Shown here: positions 1-11,290 of the stretch, piece by piece
Numbering within the stretch: position 1 is the stretch's first letter
Layout of the letters: every line of letters begins with the position of its first letter
From: Diaporthe sp. PMI_573
Lineage: Eukaryota > Ascomycota > Sordariomycetes > Diaporthales > Diaporthaceae
NCBI GenBank assembly: GCA_021399435.1
Contig: JAJTUP010000017.1
Span: forward strand, 868,001 to 932,000
Length of the DNA stretch: 64,000 nucleotides
Direction: 5' to 3'
Notes under the pieces: generated by a model
Seen by the model: the letters and a program-made list of their open reading frames with translations, nothing else
The model's database searches: none
What the model was told of the DNA's origin: nothing
Made by a program: the position numbers and the translations under genes

Positions 1-342
1 ATTCAAGAGTGTTTCGTTGTTGAGGAGACGTTTCAATTTTGGACGGGCAAAACGTCTGCATTGGGATAGGAAATGCCCCTATTCCGTAAACTCCGGAAGT
101 CTCCCGAGTCATCCCCAGCCAGTCCCCCATGTCTAGCTGCATTCGACCGTGGGAAAACGGCTAGGGCACCCCGGATGTTCTGGAACTTTTTGGGCCGTGG
201 GGATTTCACAATTGTGGGTGGACACCGATCTGCCCAGACCAAGCTCAGGTAGTCTGATTCTCCGCAGTCCGTGTTTCTCCGCCTCACTCACAGTCCCCTC
301 CTTCGACATACGCGCACTGTTAACTGCTGTTAGTCCGTCGTT
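1..342. other. Upstream region of the regulator gene
   Basis: No gene is supported here. Open frames exist on both strands but have no recognisable protein content and no plausible splice structure. The stretch probably holds the 5' untranslated region and promoter of the regulator that starts at 343. Confidence 0.4.
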
Positions 343-2735
343 ATGCATGACCAGAGCCCAGTGGATTCTCCTTCGCCTGCGACCCCAAGGAATAGCGGGA
401 CTCCTCAGCCTGGTTCTGCGAGGTCGAGCATTTCCAGCCGGGCTTGTGATGCCTGCCGTGGTCGAAGGCGGAAGTGCCAGTTCGATAGCGCGACTTCGCC
501 GAATGCTGCAGCGCCTGGGTCGTCTCAGCCTCAGGCCCAGTGCTATAATTGTCGGAGGCTGGGTATAGTATGCAGTTTCCTGTTACCCTCGAGGCCGCGG
601 GGCCCAAAGCGCAGGTACGTCAGCCAATCTGGTGTTGTAAGGGTATCGGCGTATATGCAAGGTTTGCTCATATGCTTGGCCCTGCAGGAAGCGCCTCCCA
701 GAAGATATGCCGGACGACATCGACAGTGAGCTCCGGAATGAGCTCCCTGATCAGCATTCAGAAAGCCAGAATTCGTGCCCAGTCGCTCCGAGCAACACGA
801 CTGGCTTCGTCTTGCCCGGCGATGTGCTCCCTCTCCCCAGGGCATCGCAGGCCACATCTCCCTCTTTCGGGGCCCCAGTTCCAATAGCCGGTGTCCTCCA
901 TCCACACCCAGCCATTGCTGCCCCGGTCGCCACGCCATCCACAGCTGGCCCGGGGTTCCCAACCGATGAGCTGTGTTCGAGGGCGCTGATCAACATCTTG
1001 ATGGCCGACTACCTTGACCTGATCTACCCCCTCGTGCCGGTAGTCCACAGACCAAACTTCCGCCATGACCTCGCCAACAACCGGGATGTCACCGACCCGG
1101 ACTTCTTCGCCCTCCTGGTCAGCCTCTGCGCGCTCGCCGTCGGGCTACTGCCATCGCGGTTCCGGGACTACCGCGCCGTCGACCCCGAGGCCGGCATGCA
1201 CTTCGAGACGCGGACAGCCCTCATAGACTGCTGCGCCGAGATCTGCACTCGCCAGAGGACGGCCAGCTACTGGGACCATGTGAACCACCGCAAGTGGGCC
1301 GTCAGCTATGTCTTCTCCGTGGCGTGTTTCCAGACGGGGCAGGTCAACCGCAGCCGCATGTTTGACGTTGAGTATCTTCAGCTCTCACGCCTTCTGGGCC
1401 TACATAGCATCTCCGAGTATGAGGGTCTTAACTGCATTGAGACTCAATTGCGGAAGAAGGCCTTCTGGTTGTTGTTTTATGGTTATGCGTAAGAGCCACT
1501 CTTTTGTTCCTGTCGACTTCCTGCATATTTCTCTCGTCATTGTTACTAACGAATAATTCCTAGTCACACAAGAGTGCAAAGCGGACGCTGGGAGAGACTG
1601 ACATATTTCGGCCCTGGAGAGCTGCGCGAGGTCAACTTTGAGGCTCTCGTACCCCTTGAAGTCGAGGATGAACACATACTAAAAGACAGAATCCTGGACC
1701 CCCTCTCTTCCTCAACCGCACCAGCACACGGCCCACCACCCTCACGAGGGCAGCAGGACCCACAGCCAGTGCCGCAGTTCACCCTCACAAGCGGCTTCAA
1801 CCTGCACTCGCGCGTGTTCCTCAAGGGCCTCCGCGAGAGCATGGCCACCGTCGGATGCGAGTGCGAGCTCCGCCGGAGCCCCACCGCCCGCCTCGCGCGC
1901 ATGCGTGACCTCCTCCAGGAGATTAGGTACATGCTCGACGACGCACCCGGCCCCGTGCGCCAGTGGGCGTCGCCAGAGCGCGTGCACGACGCCCCTACTA
2001 CCCCAAGATACGACGACGACCGCAACAGTGTTGTGTCGAGCTACGGCAGCCCGGTTGAGCATCGGCACGAGCATACTGGCGGTGCGGAGAGTGCACCGTA
2101 CCCGAAGGTTGTTCAGGGCCAGCATGAGATCATTCGGGCTAACATCCATGTCACCCACCTCTGGCTGCAGAGCCTGCTGTTGGAGCAGGTCGACGTGGTC
2201 GTGCAGGAGAAGGTCATTGGCAGCGCCGGTGGTGCGGCTGGGGCCGATGAGGTCTCGGCTTCCCTGAAGGCGAACTGGGCTGAGCGCGAGGACATCTGCC
2301 GACAGATGCTGCACCTCCTCCACAGCATCCCCTATGTCTACCTCGAACCCAACGGGCTGCACCTGGTAAGTTGCTGTATTTCCCTTACAACTATGCGGAT
2401 CTCTGCCACTGCCCCACAGACTGACAATTCACCCGACCACGCAGGCCTACAAAGTCCGCGACGTAGCCGTGACGCTGCTCAACTGTCCGTTTGAAGCCCA
2501 CACGCGGCCCGCCCACCGGGCCGTCGAGTACATGCGCGACTTCACGCGCGCCCTGTCCCGCCTCGACCGCAGCGAGATCGTCAACACCAACAGCCTCAGG
2601 AGCTGGGTCGACGTCGACCGGGAGCCGGCGGTCGTCTCGCCCCGGTACCAGTTTGTCCCGTCGTCCCCGCATGTGCATGTCGCGGTCGACGCTGGCTGCG
2701 ATAAAATTCAGACACAGCCTGGGGAGGGACTTTGA
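343..2735 (+). CDS. Zn2Cys6 fungal-specific transcription factor
   Basis: The coding exons are 343-614, 688-1488, 1564-2365 and 2445-2735, giving 721 residues. The three introns (73, 75 and 79 bases) have GT..AG ends and keep the frame. The N-terminus holds a Zn2Cys6 binuclear cluster with cysteines at residues 35, 38, 45, 67, 70 and 77. The gap between the third and fourth cysteine is 21 residues, longer than the usual 5-12, and is filled by a Ser/Pro/Ala/Gln loop. The middle section, starting near the LINILMADYLDLIYPL stretch, matches the fungal-specific transcription factor domain (PF04082), including the LVPVVHRPNF part. Such proteins bind DNA in the nucleus and often control adjacent metabolic genes. 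The start is the first ATG before the cluster. Its target genes are not shown by the sequence; the SDR and the other left-arm enzyme genes are candidates. Confidence 0.93.
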
Positions 2736-3365
2736 ATGTTCTGTATGATTTGGCCTTATCTAGCTCGTTTTCGAGTGAGATAAAACAGTCATCTGACAAA
2801 CCGCAGTCGCGCTTCGTGATTCTCCCCACGTCAATATGGTGCGCCGGCTGCTCTTCATTCGGTGTTGCAGGTGAGAACACAGCAATCGGCGGGCATTCTT
2901 TAGGATTTCATCTTCCTATGCCGCAAGCATGGCTGTGGGTCTTTGACATACCTAAGGAGAAGCAACTTTCGACCACCGTGCCCGCTATTAATTGAGGAAC
3001 TATGGAGTCCGACCCGCCATGCCAAATGGACTTCTATATATTTACCTTCCATATCTCCTGTCTCCTCGAGATCAAAATTCGCCACCTGCAGTCCGCGCAG
3101 TCACCAAGAGTAGGGATACGCCACGGTTCTTGGCGCACAGCTGTCCAACCTTCGTTTAAGAGTTTTCCATTAACAGTGATCATGTCTCTCGCAGAGCGTG
3201 AACTCACTGAATTGTTGCATAGAACAGAGAGTCAATGATGAGTTACCGGGTTGAATATTAAAATTACTTAGATGTAGAAGCTCTCTAGAAATTTGCTGGC
3301 GTTTGAATATTGCCGCCATTTCGCAAATACACCAATAATACCTTGAAGCTTGGAAACACCACCCA
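2736..3365. other. Intergenic region between convergent genes
   Basis: This separates the 3' ends of the regulator (+) and the SDR (-). No gene is supported. It should contain both 3' untranslated regions and terminators. Confidence 0.4.
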
Positions 3366-4355
3366 TTATCCAAGTATCCTCTTGTACTCACTCATGGTAT
3401 GCTCCATCACCTTCTTGCCCATGCCGCTCTCTCTATAAGGACCTAGCACCTTTTCGTTCTGCACCGAATCCAAGTTCTCGTTCAAAGTGTACACGCCGCT
3501 CCCCTTCACGCTGTTCGAACCAGCAACGGCCATCGCTTCCGCAGGCTTTGCAGCAGCAAACATCGGACTGGTTGCAGCAAAAAGATGCCTCGCCCCAGCG
3601 TCATCCTGAGATGCGAAAACGAACCTCCCGATTGTCGGCAGCACAATCCAGTTTATGAAAAACTTGAACACAGGTCCGAAATGCTCCGTCTGGAGTAGAT
3701 TCGTTCGCACAAGCCCCGGGAACGTGTGCACAAAGCTGATGCGCGGGTGCTGTTGTTGCAGCTGCTCCATGAAGAGTGTATTGTAGGATGCTGCCATGCC
3801 GCCTGCGCTCGCGATGCCGTAGTTTTTGGGGTCCTTGAGCGACATGTCGTCTGGATAGATGGTACCCTCCTGCCCTGCTGCCAGGACGGAGACCACTCTG
3901 GGCGAGGGCGCTGCCTCCAGCAACGGGAGGAGGTTGAGAAGGAAGCGCATGCGGGCGTAGTAGCGTATCGAGGTGATTTTATCGAGCCCTTCGGCGGTCT
4001 CGTCCCGGGCGGCGAACGTCAGGAAGCCGGCGGACATGAAGAGGATATCTACCTGCTTCTCTTGGGCTAGGATCTGCTGCGTGGCCTTTTCGACATTCGA
4101 GAGGAGTGTAAGATCATCTGCCTGTACGGGGATGTATGTTCCTGTGGGGTTTGTCTTGGAGAGTTCTGATCGTATTTGGCTGAGAACTGCCTCACTGCGC
4201 CCGACGATGTATATCTTTGGTTCCGTTGTGCTTGAGGCGAGCTGGGTGAGGAAGCCCCTGCCAATGCCGTTGGTCCCTCCTACCACAACTGATGTGATAG
4301 GGCGAGTGGATTTGAGGGCGGTGTTGGCTGCCTGGATCTCTGATAACTTCACCAT
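3366..4355 (-). CDS. Atypical short-chain dehydrogenase/reductase (SDR)
   Basis: A single exon encodes 329 residues from the ATG at 4355. The open frame continues upstream to 4499, but that part reads through a TATA-like stretch and is Asn/Gln/His-rich, so the inner Met is the better start. A Rossmann nucleotide-binding loop, GGTNGIGRG, lies at residues 26-34. It is followed by the VGR acidic/basic switch region and the NAG-like LFMSAGF stretch. In the place of the usual catalytic YxxxK there is SYNTLFMEQ: the tyrosine position is recognisable but the lysine four residues later is absent. Many fungal SDRs of secondary-metabolite loci share this loss, and their chemistry is often unproven. The enzyme is expected to be soluble and NAD(P)-dependent if active. 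The substrate is unknown. Confidence 0.88.
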   Translation of the reverse strand: MVKLSEIQAANTALKSTRPITSVVVGGTNGIGRGFLTQLASSTTEPKIYIVGRSEAVLSQIRSELSKTNPTGTYIPVQADDLTLLSNVEKATQQILAQEKQVDILFMSAGFLTFAARDETAEGLDKITSIRYYARMRFLLNLLPLLEAAPSPRVVSVLAAGQEGTIYPDDMSLKDPKNYGIASAGGMAASYNTLFMEQLQQQHPRISFVHTFPGLVRTNLLQTEHFGPVFKFFINWIVLPTIGRFVFASQDDAGARHLFAATSPMFAAAKPAEAMAVAGSNSVKGSGVYTLNENLDSVQNEKVLGPYRESGMGKKVMEHTMSEYKRILG

Positions 4356-5283
4356 GATTGTGTGTTGTTTGTTGTTTCTGGTAAGTAGTTTGTGTTCGAT
4401 TATGATGATCTGAATGTGACTGTGACGTTGATGGATGTTCCTTGACCTCAAGATCCAGAATGTCCGGGACCATATATATACATTTCGTGGCACAACCACC
4501 CTGTCTGGCTTTGCCCAATATGCCCAAGATAAGAGCCATGGCGTTGTAAACTAATCAATTGGTAGCGCCTGTTTGGCGCGCTTGTACAATGCGCGCGGTA
4601 CGCACATGTATAGCTTAGCAATGTTTGGAGTGTTTGTCATTAGCGCTTACATTCGGCCTGACGCTGAACGCGATGCTTCCTGCTTACCGATAGAGGCTAA
4701 CTCCGGGCTCGCTCTGGTGGCGTCAGCCGAAAATCCGAACAATGTTAGTAAGCGAGCTTGGTTGCTAAGACCGTTTCTCCAACCCTTAACGAGAACATGC
4801 TTGGCACAGTGAGATGTACCGAGAGAGAGACTTAGCTTGAGCAGAGTTCTCAACCTCCCTGGAATAACTGTTCCTGTGTAGCAGATGTTGGATGCCCTTG
4901 ATAAAATATGAGGGAACTACACTGGGACGTAGATATTTCATCTTGTGCTCTGCCGCTGTCATACCCTGGGTAAGCGTGGGTCCACCAACACAAGTCGGCC
5001 ATGCCCAGGCAGCTGCTTGTCCCTTATATCCTGTCTCTCGATGTGCAATCTCAACCCATTTAGGCTCCTCATGGGCACCGAGAGCCTTGCCATACACATC
5101 ACTTCTGAGCGTAGAGCCGTCGAGGATTTGCATACTGTATGTAACGGTCATTTTCATTTCGTAAGCAAGTATTTTGTTTTGCACAGGCATCCAACCTCTT
5201 CGCGATGAAACTTGTCTCAAAACATAAAGCCAACATCACCTCCCTTACTTCATATCCATCATGAATGTTCCAATATGTAGTGG
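4356..5283. other. Intergenic region with an unassigned minus-strand frame
   Basis: This lies between the SDR start and the dienelactone hydrolase pseudogene. A minus-strand open frame of 144 codons spans 4786-5220. Its product resembles no family I recognise and no ATG-led conserved start is obvious, so it is not called as a gene. Confidence 0.3.
4471..4480 (-). promoter_or_regulatory. TATA-like box upstream of the SDR
   Basis: An alternating TA stretch lies about 120 bases upstream of the chosen SDR start on the minus strand. Its position is compatible with a core promoter. The evidence is composition and spacing only. Confidence 0.35.
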
Positions 5284-6169
5284 TTAAGCTAGACAATAGT
5301 CTGGTGGAAAGCCTGCTCTTTTGCGAACTTTTCGAATCAATCCTTCAAATTGCAGCGGACGGCAAAACCATGCACGACGCCTGAGTAGAATCTGCCAGGG
5401 CTTCTTGGTAGTTTTGAGTATCCGCTCCGTCTTGTCGCGCATTTCATCAGGAAAGAGGTGGCCAACCTCGGCTGCTGAAATAGCCAGGGGCCCGGTCAGC
5501 CTCGCGAGCTCGTCATCGCCAATAAAGCTCGGGTGCACGCCATATCCGACCTGAATCCCATCTGTGTAATGGCGTACTAGGTACTAAAGTGTATTCTTCA
5601 CCAGCCGCTTTGAAAACCTTGGTCAAACCATGGTCACTCGGGCGACTAGGATGGCCACCTTCTCACCTTAGCTCCAAAGCAGCACCCAATAGCCCCGAGT
5701 TTCTTGATCCCATACTCGCCCCTGAGGACATGGATGGAATCCACGATTATAGGGTCGACAACCTACTCAGTGTGCGGACTCTCTTGCCGTGATTCCCATG
5801 TGCTAACTAGCTCAGAAAATCAAACGCTGGCACATACCTGGGGTCATTGGGCTTGTGGACTGGAACGGGATCGCCGTTGAACAGGTCAACGAGCAGGGTT
5901 AGGTACCCGGCCGCTGCGAACTCGTCTGCCAGCAGCTTGCTGTTCTGCCAAACACCCATGATATCGCTCAGAAATAGAATCGCTGTTAAGCGTTTACCAC
6001 TGTATGAAGGGACCACCTACATACTGCTTAAGAAGCGTACGTACACGGATTAAAAACGAAACCACCCATAGAATCGCTGTATCCTTGTGATATCTTGCCT
6101 CCAAGGTTCTGCGAGGTAGGCGTCATGCTTCCCGGCTACCCTGACGACTCTGCCTTTAGGTGTTCCTCT
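5284..6169 (-). pseudogene. Dienelactone hydrolase family pseudogene
   Basis: Pieces of one dienelactone-hydrolase-like protein (PF01738, alpha/beta hydrolase) lie in order on the minus strand but in different frames. The N-terminal VAGKHDAYLAEP piece is near 6090-6165. ILFLSDIMGVWQNSKLLADE follows near 5930-5985. The nucleophile piece GCCFGAK, with the catalytic Cys, is near 5670-5690. HPSFIGDDE and the GPLAISAAE acid region are near 5480-5540. The HGFAVR piece with the catalytic His is near 5363-5380. Breaks include an in-frame TAG at 5807-5809 where Trp is expected, at least two frame changes, and a TGA and a TAG within the C-terminal piece. The stops at Trp and Arg positions fit C-to-T changes on one or other strand. 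The gene is dead, although all three catalytic positions are still readable. It sits among other decayed catabolic or tailoring genes. Confidence 0.85.
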
Positions 6170-7195
6170 GATACAGTAGTTGGTACCTAGCGATTAGTGC
6201 ATCGCACTCCAATACGCCGGCGCACAAATATAGATACCTAGGTAGGGACTGAAAGATGAAATATTGAAAAGAAAGCACAATTCAGAACAGATCTTTCCCT
6301 ACTTACTCGTGCCTGAAGCCGACAGTGCAGCAAGTCGACGGAGGATGAGAAGCCATTGGACTGTACTTATGCCCTACGACCCATACACCTCATACGATGT
6401 CGACGAGTAATGAGGAAATATAGTGCGATTTAAATCTTAAGCATGTATAAAATGCCAGGCTGGCCTAGAATACTGCGAAGCGGGAGGAGGGGTGAAGCGC
6501 AATTTGCAATGGCTAACGCAATCAATGATAGCTACAGTGTAATCAGGTGGACATGCATTGACTATATGGCTCTAAACTCTTAATCAAGTTCATATATCCT
6601 GAGTGACGTGAGCTGAAATGTGTAGATGGCTTGTTCCATATAGTGACACCCAGTGAGGTAAGTCATCAGAGAGTGCCACCGAGGAGCCACCTGGCTGGCA
6701 TGTTCCTCAAATATGCGAGTCGAACCATCACAGAATTACGCGCATTAGGCTGATAACTACATGGTAATGCTTGCAGATCTATCTTCTCCCTTCCTCAGAG
6801 CACCTACATGAATTCAAAATGTATGTTCACCTCCCATTTGTATGATTTCCATATTGAAGTGCCCGCTAGTCACCGCTGCCCACTAAACTCATATCTCTGT
6901 CCCCATCCCCACTGCCTCGGCGCCAAGAACCCGCCCTGGGGGGTGGCTCCAGTGGGGACGCCGACTAAGAAACGAAACCACACAAAGCGGTGCTGTGGCC
7001 ATCGAAGTGATGGTGGGTCAGACGAGTCCTCTCACAATAATGAGAGCCCATAATTCAGCTCTGTACGCAACTCCACTCCCATCTATCCACGGCACAGGAT
7101 GCAATTTCGTATTAGAATTTTCGCGTGTCATCATATCTATTGTATCCGGACACCAGGCCACAGCATCAAGACCTCAAGAGAAGAGAATCGCTTTT
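6170..7195. other. Intergenic region, no gene supported
   Basis: About 1 kb without a convincing gene. A short plus-strand frame at 6808-7053 has a few Cys/His residues but no proper zinc-finger spacing. The rest is AT-rich with no repeats recognised. Confidence 0.35.
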
Positions 7196-8436
7196 CTACG
7201 GGTCGAAGAAGTATGGTGGTCTCCCTTGTTTCTTCGGGTCCGGTTGCAGCCTCGACTGTTCCTCGTCGTTCCAATGATAGCACCTGGAGGTCGGGGTAGC
7301 TATTCGCTTCAACCTTTCCAGAGAGGCGGCTATCAAGCCCTCGTCACAGGCCCCCCCATCTAAACCTTTGATCCCCTCATTTTCGATGGTTTGTTGTTCA
7401 TAAGTCTCGGGCCAGTCCTTGATGCTAATGACGCAGTGATCACGACGCCGCGCGCCTTTTGGGATCTCATGGCGAAATTTGAAGATATGGTAATCAACCA
7501 TGCCATCATAGGCATGCCAACGCCATTTATTTTCTCTGGTGATACGGATCGGAAGAGGGCAGCGGCTAGGGTCCGTGTCTGAGGTTGGTGACAAGAGGAA
7601 AGCCACAAGGTCGTTGAACTGATTTTCGGTCGGTGGTGCGAGAGTAGAAGTGGCCTCCGGGTTGTGTATGTATATGCCGTTGCACTGTGAAACAAATTAG
7701 ACCACGGACTCCATAAGGAGGAGCAAAGTCCTGCCTCGACATCATTTCGCTCACCTCCTCTTCACTTGCTCCGCGGTCAAAGAGGACAACACCTCCGAAT
7801 ATGTGATGCTCCACCCAGTATCCAACAACATCTGCCAAGCCGTTGGGGTACCTCGTATAGTAACGATAACCGCTACGAAAGAATGGCGTGGGCGGTCCGA
7901 ACTGAAAGCGATGGGTCTGACACTCCCCAGGATCTTCTTTGGCAAGCGAGTCAAGCTTTTCCGTGTGCCAGTTCTCCCATTCCGCGTGCTTGTGAGCACC
8001 GTCGTCCAGTTGGTAAAGATAAACAGCGATGTCGTGACAGGCAATCACAACTAGCTCTAGGAGCCGAAGTTTGTAAGCAACAGAGCCTGGAGTTGTGTCT
8101 TGATAGGCTTGTATAGTCTGCAAATTGAGCATTAGAAATGCTGAATTTATTACTGCTTCATCAGATTGCAAAAACCTTGGGTTCGAATTTGAGGGACAAG
8201 ATGTCGAACTGCGAGCGGAAAGCGCGGGTTTTCTCCATAGTGCCAGGGCACAATTCTTGATGATTCAGTGCAGGAACTCCTTCATAGAACCAGTGGTCTT
8301 GCATGTAGGTGTCACTAGTTGGCATCCCGTCAACAATTTGGGCGTAGGCAAACTCGGCGAGGGGTGTAGAAAGTATGTTGGTCATCGCTTGTTCCAAGGA
8401 AGCCAGATGCTCCCCATCCAGGCTTGCCAGAGACAT
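7196..8436 (-). CDS. Conserved hypothetical protein, three exons
   Basis: The minus-strand exons are 8436-8176, 8117-7755 and 7684-7196, giving 370 residues. The introns of 58 and 70 bases have GT..AG ends and preserve frame across both joins. The start is the first ATG after an upstream in-frame stop. The protein is acidic and rich in aromatic residues, with clusters such as YRYYTRYPNG and the VVGYWVEHHIFGGVVLFD segment in the middle. The C-terminal part contains DYHIFKFRHEIPKG. There is no signal peptide, no membrane segment and no catalytic motif that I can name. It looks like a fungal lineage-specific hypothetical of unknown role. It is intact although it lies between two decayed enzyme genes, which argues for independent selection. 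Confidence 0.72.
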
Positions 8437-9438
8437 GATTTCTGGTTGGAAATTCTTCGTTGAGGGCTGTGAATCTGTACACTCGGAAGTCAGATGTGTG
8501 TCGCAAGGCCCTTTCTAAACGCGAGGCTCGAGATGGGACTTGGAGAGAAGGTAGAAATGAAAGATGCTGGATTCCAGCTTGTGTAGCGGGGTTCAGCATG
8601 ACTACTGTGGTACCTGTGCTGCGGGTCACACTAGTTCGCCCCCACATTGCTCCACATTCAAGGCCGGCGCTCGTGGTTGGTCCCAAAAGTGAATGTTGGT
8701 TGACGACCGGTCCCAATCACCCACTGGTTGTCCCAGAAATAGGTGTCGATATTATTAGAAGCCCCACGCGGTCGCTTGTAGTTCTAAGCCCCAGGCCTAC
8801 CTCAGACCATTCGATTCCAAAATTAGACCATAATTGACTTCGCCGTATAGGATTCAGTGGACACAGAGGCAGAATCATGAAATCAGAAATGGCCGAGGCT
8901 CAGAACTCGAGTCCACCAGGACCTTGGAACTCACAACGGACGTTTCAGACAACGACTTGAAGGGGATCTTTCACGATCAGGGTGTGCCAATCTTGGCCAA
9001 AATGCAACCCTCTTGTGGATGATTATGGGTCCAGTCGACATGGTCCTTGGCCGCCGGACTTTCTTACGCCGCAGACCAAGCGGCCACCAGCCAACGTTGC
9101 GGCAAAGACAACACGAGAGCTGCACGTGTCCCTGTTGATTTGATCGAGCGTGGGTGTTGTAAAAGGAGGAAGTTATAGAGTATATGTAGTTTGAGACGTG
9201 TTCTCCTTGACGTGCAATCGAAGTAGTCAGACACAAACACATCTTAACTACTTCAAACATCAAACTCTCATCAGTTCAACAGCATTTCTCCCAGCTCGAT
9301 TCTCTCTCCTAAATCAAGAAATTACATCTCATTATTATTTGTTGCCCCCTTCTGAGTACTAGTACTCATTGCTTTTCCAACTACGCCAACTTCCCATCTT
9401 ACCCTCCCCGGTTTTATAATACCGGTATCAACAACAAT
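8437..9438. other. Divergent intergenic region
   Basis: This separates two divergently transcribed intact genes and should hold both promoters. CT-rich stretches near 9270-9310 lie shortly before the plus-strand start, as is common for fungal promoters. No further gene is supported. Confidence 0.4.
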
Positions 9439-11290
9439 ATGCCTGCCAAGCCCGAGGAGACTGCTCCCAAGCCTACATCTGCCAGCAAGCCTGTATCTGC
9501 CAGTAAGCCTGTATCTGCCAGCAAGCCCGTATCTGCCAGCAAGCCCGTATCTGCCAGCAAGCCTGTATCTGCCAGCAAGCCTGTATCGACCACTAAGCCG
9601 ACATCTGCCAACACCCAGTCGACACAGACAGGGCTCCCATCCAGACCCTCTGCTGCCGGTACAGGTGCTACCAATAGGGTCAATAAAGCGGCTCCTGGTG
9701 CCAACAAGAACAATGCAGCAGCTTCTGGTGCCAATAACAACAATACACCAACTACTGCTACCAAGCCCGTCCAGTCGACTGTCGATCCGAATTGGCACTT
9801 AGAGAGATTCACCATGTACAAGTTCGACGCAAAATCGAAGCCCCACGAGTATGACTCTGATAGTGAAGAGTTCCGCTTTGTAAGTACCAAACATTTTGTC
9901 CTCTCCATCCCGGGGAGGCTGAAGACCTCTTAGGCAGCTTATGCTCGTCTCGATGCCTTACAATTTCGCATCTCCTATCTGTTCTTCAGCGCACACGAGA
10001 AAAGTCATCACATCCAAGAGTGATGTTGGCTGCGTGTAACATGTTACCCTGACCAGCGGAATCCCCTATTTCTCGTATTGCTCAGTGTTCTTGGGGTGCC
10101 TTCAAAAAGCTGACATCTTACAGATTGCGAACTGCTGTCTCATAGCTCTCATGCTTCTGAGAAGAAATGACACGCAGGCTGCCCTCGAAACATTGGCGAA
10201 AACCTGTATAGAATACTGGAAGAGCCCTGCTTTCCGTAAGGATAATCCTGGCCCAGAGTTCGATTGGCATGGAGACCCGACGAAGATAAAGGAGTACGTC
10301 AAGGTGTTCACGGAGGGGGTCATGCTAACCCCGCCGGCAATTCTCGTCGATCCGTACTTGAAGGAGTGTTACGCGGCCCATGCCAAGTTTGTAGACTATG
10401 ATGGCAACTTTGAAATCTTCCGCACTCGGACGTGCTTTAGGTTCAAGGTACCTATTGAGGTAATCATCATCGATCCTTTCTCGCTTTGGTGGGTACAAAA
10501 CGAGGAGCTCCAAGCTGACTGAGTCGCGACGCCCCTAACAGATTGTCAACGCCGTCAAGACGGCGAGTGATCCAAAGACTAGAAACGTTCCATTTTTGCT
10601 GACATTGCGCATGGTCGTGGCGGTGTCGTTTTGGCACGAGTTCATACACGGCTTTGTGTCGTACTTGGCCGGGGCATCGATTTCACGAACCCCCCCGTCG
10701 TGCATACCCAACTTCCCTAAGGCAGACCAAAAGAACGAGGAGGATGGGAGCTTAGTAGGCGAAAGCGGAGACTTCATGGAATGCCAGGTTTGGGGTGGAT
10801 CTATGCAAATGGATTTCCCCTACTCCAGCTCTGACATAAAGACGGTGAGCCTACCCTCAATCACACTCATTCTCCCTCGCACATCAAGGCTTTTTAACAT
10901 TCTGTTCTTTTTCTGTTGACACCTTGTTTGCAGTGCCGAGAGCCCTTTGTCATAGATAATAGTGGTTTCGAGAGGCCAGTCGATTTGAAAACCGTCAAGG
11001 CTTTCCTGACAGATCCCATGAGTACGTTGTATTCACTTTGCCCCCTAGGTGCATTTCCCTCATTCTTACATACACTAGACTTTGACTTTAAGAAGGCCGT
11101 CCTGGCTAAACCACGACGGAGCCCGAGCCCAACCCCTGAGCCGCCTGTTGCTAAGAGGAGAAGGGTGACTGGCAGCTTTCTCACTGAGCCAAGACATAAA
11201 ATGGTCCTGGCTTGGAACATCGAATTTGAGTTGGATGCGGACACCTTGCCTATTAGCATTAAAAAGGAGTCAACTACTGTTGCTGCATAG
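9439..11290 (+). CDS. Putative HExxH zinc-metalloprotease-like protein with SASKPV repeats
   Basis: The proposed exons are 9439-9879, 9934-10019, 10057-10459, 10542-10844, 10934-11021 and 11079-11290, giving 510 residues. The second intron is only 37 bases but restores a clear frame. The last intron (57 bases, strong GTACGT donor) could be retained without breaking the frame. The donor at 10460 has an alternative at 10448. The N-terminus has six SASKPV hexapeptides followed by an Asn/Ala/Thr-rich low-complexity tail, likely disordered. The C-terminal half has WHEFIHGF, an HExxH motif at residues 342-346 typical of zincins. It is followed about 45 residues later by GESGDFME, whose Glu could be the third zinc ligand. 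A basic KRRRV stretch near the C-terminus could be a nuclear signal. No signal peptide is seen. The zinc-protease role is inferred from the motif only. Confidence 0.75.
9478..9585 (+). repeat. 18-bp coding minisatellite (six SASKPV units)
   Basis: Six tandem 18-base units encode SASKPV, and a seventh degenerate unit (STTKPT) follows. Units differ only at a few third positions. The period is a multiple of three, so copy-number changes keep the frame. Confidence 0.95.

Noticed and set aside
1742..2362. Minus-strand open frame of 206 codons over the regulator
   Set aside because: It mirrors the GC-rich third exon of the transcription factor and lacks family resemblance.
4786..5220. Minus-strand frame of 144 codons between SDR and hydrolase pseudogene
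   Set aside because: It has an open frame of fair length but no recognisable family, no conserved start and no splice partners, so it was kept only as a note.
6808..7053. Cys/His-containing frame resembling a C2H2 finger
   Set aside because: Cys and His spacing does not fit a finger and there is no splice or family support.
9478..9585. Short regular repeat that could be mistaken for a CRISPR array
   Set aside because: Units are contiguous with no spacers, encode SASKPV in frame, and the genome is fungal.
9322..9908. Two overlapping minus-strand frames with Leu/Ala/Asp or Gly/Arg/Tyr repeats
   Set aside because: They are antisense readings of the SASKPV minisatellite; the plus-strand gene has consistent splice joins.
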